Positions 60,901 through 64,000 of a stretch of DNA of 64,000 nt are shown one piece after another; the stretch's first letter is position 1, and each line of letters starts with the position of its first letter. Where the stretch lies: contig CM063292.1 in the NCBI GenBank assembly GCA_032173965.1, positions 5,904,001-5,968,000 of the forward strand, in the 5' to 3' direction. The position numbers and the translations under genes are program-made. The notes under the pieces are model-generated. The model was not told where the DNA came from. It searched no databases and saw nothing but the letters and a program-made list of their open reading frames with translations. This DNA is from Sitta carolinensis (Eukaryota; Chordata; Aves; Passeriformes; Sittidae).

Positions 60901-63203
60901 ATGTAAAAAAAAAAAAAAAGGTATTTAATTGCTAGTGTTTTGTCAATAGCGTCATTGTATGTCCACTGCAAGGCAAATAAACCTGAACTTTGCTAGAGAC
61001 CAAAGCCCTGAAAAACGGTTGTGAAAGCAGCCTAAGATGTTATTTTGGGACACTTTATATACATCACTCTTATAGTTTGAAATTACATTTTCAAGTTAGA
61101 ATACACAGGAAGTAAAAGCTGTTATACATAGTTGATAGGTGAAACATCACTTTTTATAATGCCAAAACCTGTAGGATACAGGGCAGACCAATTACCACAC
61201 TGAGCAATGCAAAGTATCACCCTCTGGCTTTGTTATAATATCAGGTTCTCTGATTGCAGCCCATGTCCTGGCCTCAGCACAGACTACATTCTCCCACTCC
61301 ACTGATGGTACATTTTAGAAACCCATTAACAGCTAATTCACCCAGGAAACTTGAGATTTCTGTAGTGAGGCATGAAAATTAACATTCCTCATGAGACTGT
61401 CCAGTTGGGGCAGCTATGCTCAGTGTTTGCTCAATAGAACCTTCCAAAAGAAAAGGAAACACCTTTTCACTCTCACCTGAAAATCCTCAATGCACATGTC
61501 CTACAACAGATGTAGACATTTAGCTATAGGACAGACATAAATGCAGGAGACTTCCTGTAACTATTTTTCCCCCTTAAACTTTGAAATATTAGTTTTTCTG
61601 TCTTTATTGCTTCAGGAAAAGGCAAGAAGCAAATATTTAAGTGGCTTCAGAAAATATAATATTTATCAAACTCACCTGGCTAGATATAAAAAGGGTTTTG
61701 AATTTCTTCAGATTTTTGCACTTCTCTTCTAGACATTTTAAGTATTTAATAGAAGGCTAATTTCTTGTCTTGTCTATTGGACTGGTTAATACAAAAAAGT
61801 GATTAGATGTTGTTGGGACATTGAACCCCAGAAGACTTCTCCTTGCAGATCCACACTGGCTGAAGTGTAGCACTGGCACAGTACAACATCAATCACACAA
61901 CACTGGGTTGGGCTGTCAGGTTTCACAGACATGGCATGAATTTCTACAAAAATCCCTGACATTGGTCAAGGAAGTCAAGTATCAGAGCAAAAAAATGCAG
62001 CTTCAGGACCAAAAAAGTAGGTTTCTATAAAATTTTGACCATAAAATAGAGGTTTGAAAATTTATGTTCTGTGGGTTTGTGAAGGTCATTGGAGGGAAGG
62101 AAGACTCATAACAGTAGTAAGAAAATAAATAAATTCTCACTGATATTTTGGAGCACTGCTTGGTATTGCTCAAAGTAACTTTTTACAACTGACTTGAATA
62201 GCAACAGCCCTTAGCCAGAATCTTGGGACAGCACCAACCAAAATGCCTGCATAATATTACCTTTCCCCATAAGCTGCTCCTTTCTTTTCCCACAAGAATG
62301 TTATGTGAATACAAATAAAAGACAATGTGGTCCTGGCTTGCATGGGAAGTGAGCTGTGTCCTACAGTCATAATTAGGGAGGGCAGTGGCCCATGAAATCT
62401 TTTCACCAGGAGAAGATCCACACCATAAAAATATCTGCAATCCTGTGGTATATGGTGCACTGTTTTATAATCAATATTCATTCATAACACTCCATAAACG
62501 GGTGTTTTGCAACCTGATGCTGAATTTAAGCTGCACTTTGTTTAAAAAATGATTTTGAGGGTAATCAAGGACAAAGGGTGGAGGAGTTTAGAGCTTGTCT
62601 ACTGATAAAAGCCAACATAACATGGATAACCAGCAGGAAGCTTTTCTGTTTACTTGAAGAGTACTGAAACCTTCAACTGGCCTTTACACAATGAAGTGTT
62701 AAAGAGGAGATCCAGTGCCTTTGAACTAAATTAGGTCAATATTATATGCAGGACAGAATTTTATGAGGGTAGGGGCAGAAAGCTGTCACTTTCTTTTAAT
62801 TTCAATAAACCATACACAGCATCTTTTAAAAATTAACTAGCTCATAAAAGTTCATCAGTCCTGAATTGTAATTAATTTCTGTGTGCAGAAAGATCATTTG
62901 CCCATAGGTGTTGCTTACTCATTTAAATCAGGGGCACTGCAGCTACCTGACAATTCTATTAAAACAGTTCTTGATGAATCCTGGCTTTATTTAACAGCTT
63001 TAAACACTGAAGCATTAAACCAAAGTGGTGATATCCATATACTAACAGAGGTAAAACTGCTACCTGCCATTCACTGGGTAGGTGTTGCAGTAGAACAGTA
63101 CATGGGGAATTCATGATCTCAGCTATGGCATAAAGATCTTAAAGCCTGACACCAGCAAAAAAAATTCGGACACTGTGCCCTCATAATGGCTGTCAGAAAA
63201 AGG
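57909..63203. other. AT-rich unique DNA with one GC-rich patch
   Basis: GC-rich sequence at about 60095-60260 carries a few CpGs and open frames of up to 139 codons with no domain. A14 occurs at 60906-60919. On the minus strand, a pyrimidine-rich run, GCCAG and GTGAGTTTG form a fused acceptor-donor motif at 61676/61675. No gene is recognised. Confidence 0.5.

Positions 63204-63239
<36 letters not shown>
63204..63239. repeat. A36 homopolymer
   Basis: Thirty-six uninterrupted A after GAAAAAGG, followed by GGACAAAT. No retrocopy or target duplication is recognisable. Confidence 0.92.
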
Positions 63240-63241
<2 letters not shown>

Positions 63242-63669
63242 ACAAATATACCATCCATACCCCTCAAAACAGGGGTGGCAATACTTGTCTCTCCTTATCC
63301 AGGAGAACCATTTTTATCCATTATACACAGTACTGTTCAATACCCCAGCTCAGCTAGAAAAGCAATTCTTCTGGTGTAATGACATAACCAATATTATTAT
63401 ATATCAAGCCTTTTAAGAAATCTAAAGAAGAAAAGATTCCATTATTTGCCACAAGAAGCTTCTGCTAACTGTATCCAACAAACTCCTGTACAAGGTTCCC
63501 ACATGTGATGAGAAAGTGTTTTTGTAGCCACCATCACCCTCCTGTTTACTCATAAAAAAATACAATGTGGCATATTGCTGAATTGAATGCCACTGACAGC
63601 TTTAATACACATTTTGGCATGGCTGCTGAAATGCTTTTTCTCCCCCTGCTTGCACATCCACATGCTCAG
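63240..63669. other. AT-rich non-coding DNA
   Basis: No gene or repeat is recognised. The right end becomes pyrimidine-rich (TTTTTCTCCCCCTGC) directly upstream of the exon-like segment. Confidence 0.45.
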
Positions 63670-63716
63670 TGACCACAGGAGCTGCCCAAGCCCCAGCAGA
63701 GCAGTGTTGTGACCAG
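63670..63716 (+). other. 47-bp exon-like segment (unproven)
   Basis: A strong polypyrimidine tract and ATGCTCAG precede 63670. The segment ends GACCAG followed by GTAAGTTTA, a near-consensus donor. An alternative acceptor, GACCACAG, would give a 38-bp exon. One frame is open through it (TTGAAQAPAEQCCDQ). I recognise no homologue. It could be a microexon, a lncRNA exon or chance. Confidence 0.25.
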
Positions 63717-64000
63717 GTAAGTTTATACTCCTGCTTAGAGTTCCTCAGCCCTCAGCAAAACACATTTTCACTATCACAGGAACAAGTTCTCCTAAACCCT
63801 GTGGAAAGTCAACATCTAAAATGCCAAGCCTTCAGATCCAGGGTTCAGATACCCACATATGTAACTGGAGCCTCCAAACTTAAAAGTTCAAAGCTTTTGT
63901 ATCTTTCCAAACCGGATCCAAGCAGGGCTCATTACACCTAAATAACAGTGTCTGCAGAAATTTCAGGAATAAATAGTGAGTTTGACCTTGACTTGATCTC
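63717..64000. other. Unique DNA to window end
   Basis: A plus-strand frame continues from the exon-like segment to 63941 without a recognisable domain. Nothing else is seen. Confidence 0.4.

Noticed and set aside
1..64000. CRISPR arrays, bacterial operons, tRNA or rRNA genes
   Set aside because: No spaced identical repeats with unique spacers, no dense coding strand, and no recognisable tRNA or rRNA sequence; the DNA is vertebrate in character.

Overview
This window reads as nuclear DNA from a bird, or less likely another sauropsid. The main evidence is three CR1 LINE fragments. One, at 25181-25261, ends in the GATTCTATG-type terminus typical of avian CR1; another is an old, diverged copy at 38640-38805. 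I see no Alu, B1 or L1-like repeats. The background is AT-rich with few recognisable transposons. No protein-coding gene, rRNA, tRNA or known microRNA could be recognised. Every long open frame lies in a tandem repeat, in low-complexity sequence, or looks like chance, so none is reported as a CDS. The window is best read as a gene desert or the inside of very long introns.

Layout. 1-9.3 kb is AT-rich unique DNA with small hairpins, A/T runs and one short G-rich tandem repeat (5591-5765). At 9.34-9.73 kb is a homeobox/SOX-motif-rich block that resembles a conserved non-coding element. It is followed by a 1-kb, 37-bp-unit minisatellite (10137-11140). From 12.3 to 18.9 kb are further enhancer-like AT-rich blocks. 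A 0.73-kb GGAT tetranucleotide array lies at 21211-21938 and ends next to a perfect hairpin. From 25 to 42 kb are the CR1 fragments, a MIR-like remnant, several exon-like or recursive-splice-like motifs, and a 119-bp stretch without C.

The most unusual part is 43.5-48.1 kb. A CpG island starts near 44.16 kb and ends near 45.53 kb. Its middle is filled by a roughly 40-unit G-rich minisatellite organised into a higher-order repeat of 10 or 11 units. Immediately downstream are two TATA-like elements and a tight cluster of GATA, T-box, homeobox and NKX2-like motifs. This looks like the promoter or regulatory hub of a developmental gene or lncRNA, but no exon could be assigned.

From 48 to 64 kb the sequence is mostly AT-rich and unremarkable. 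It contains very long pure A or T tracts, a 137-bp stretch without G (57772-57908), a GC-rich patch (52096-52325) and a possible small exon (63670-63716). Calls of 'conserved-like' rest on base composition and motif content seen by eye; no alignment could be run.
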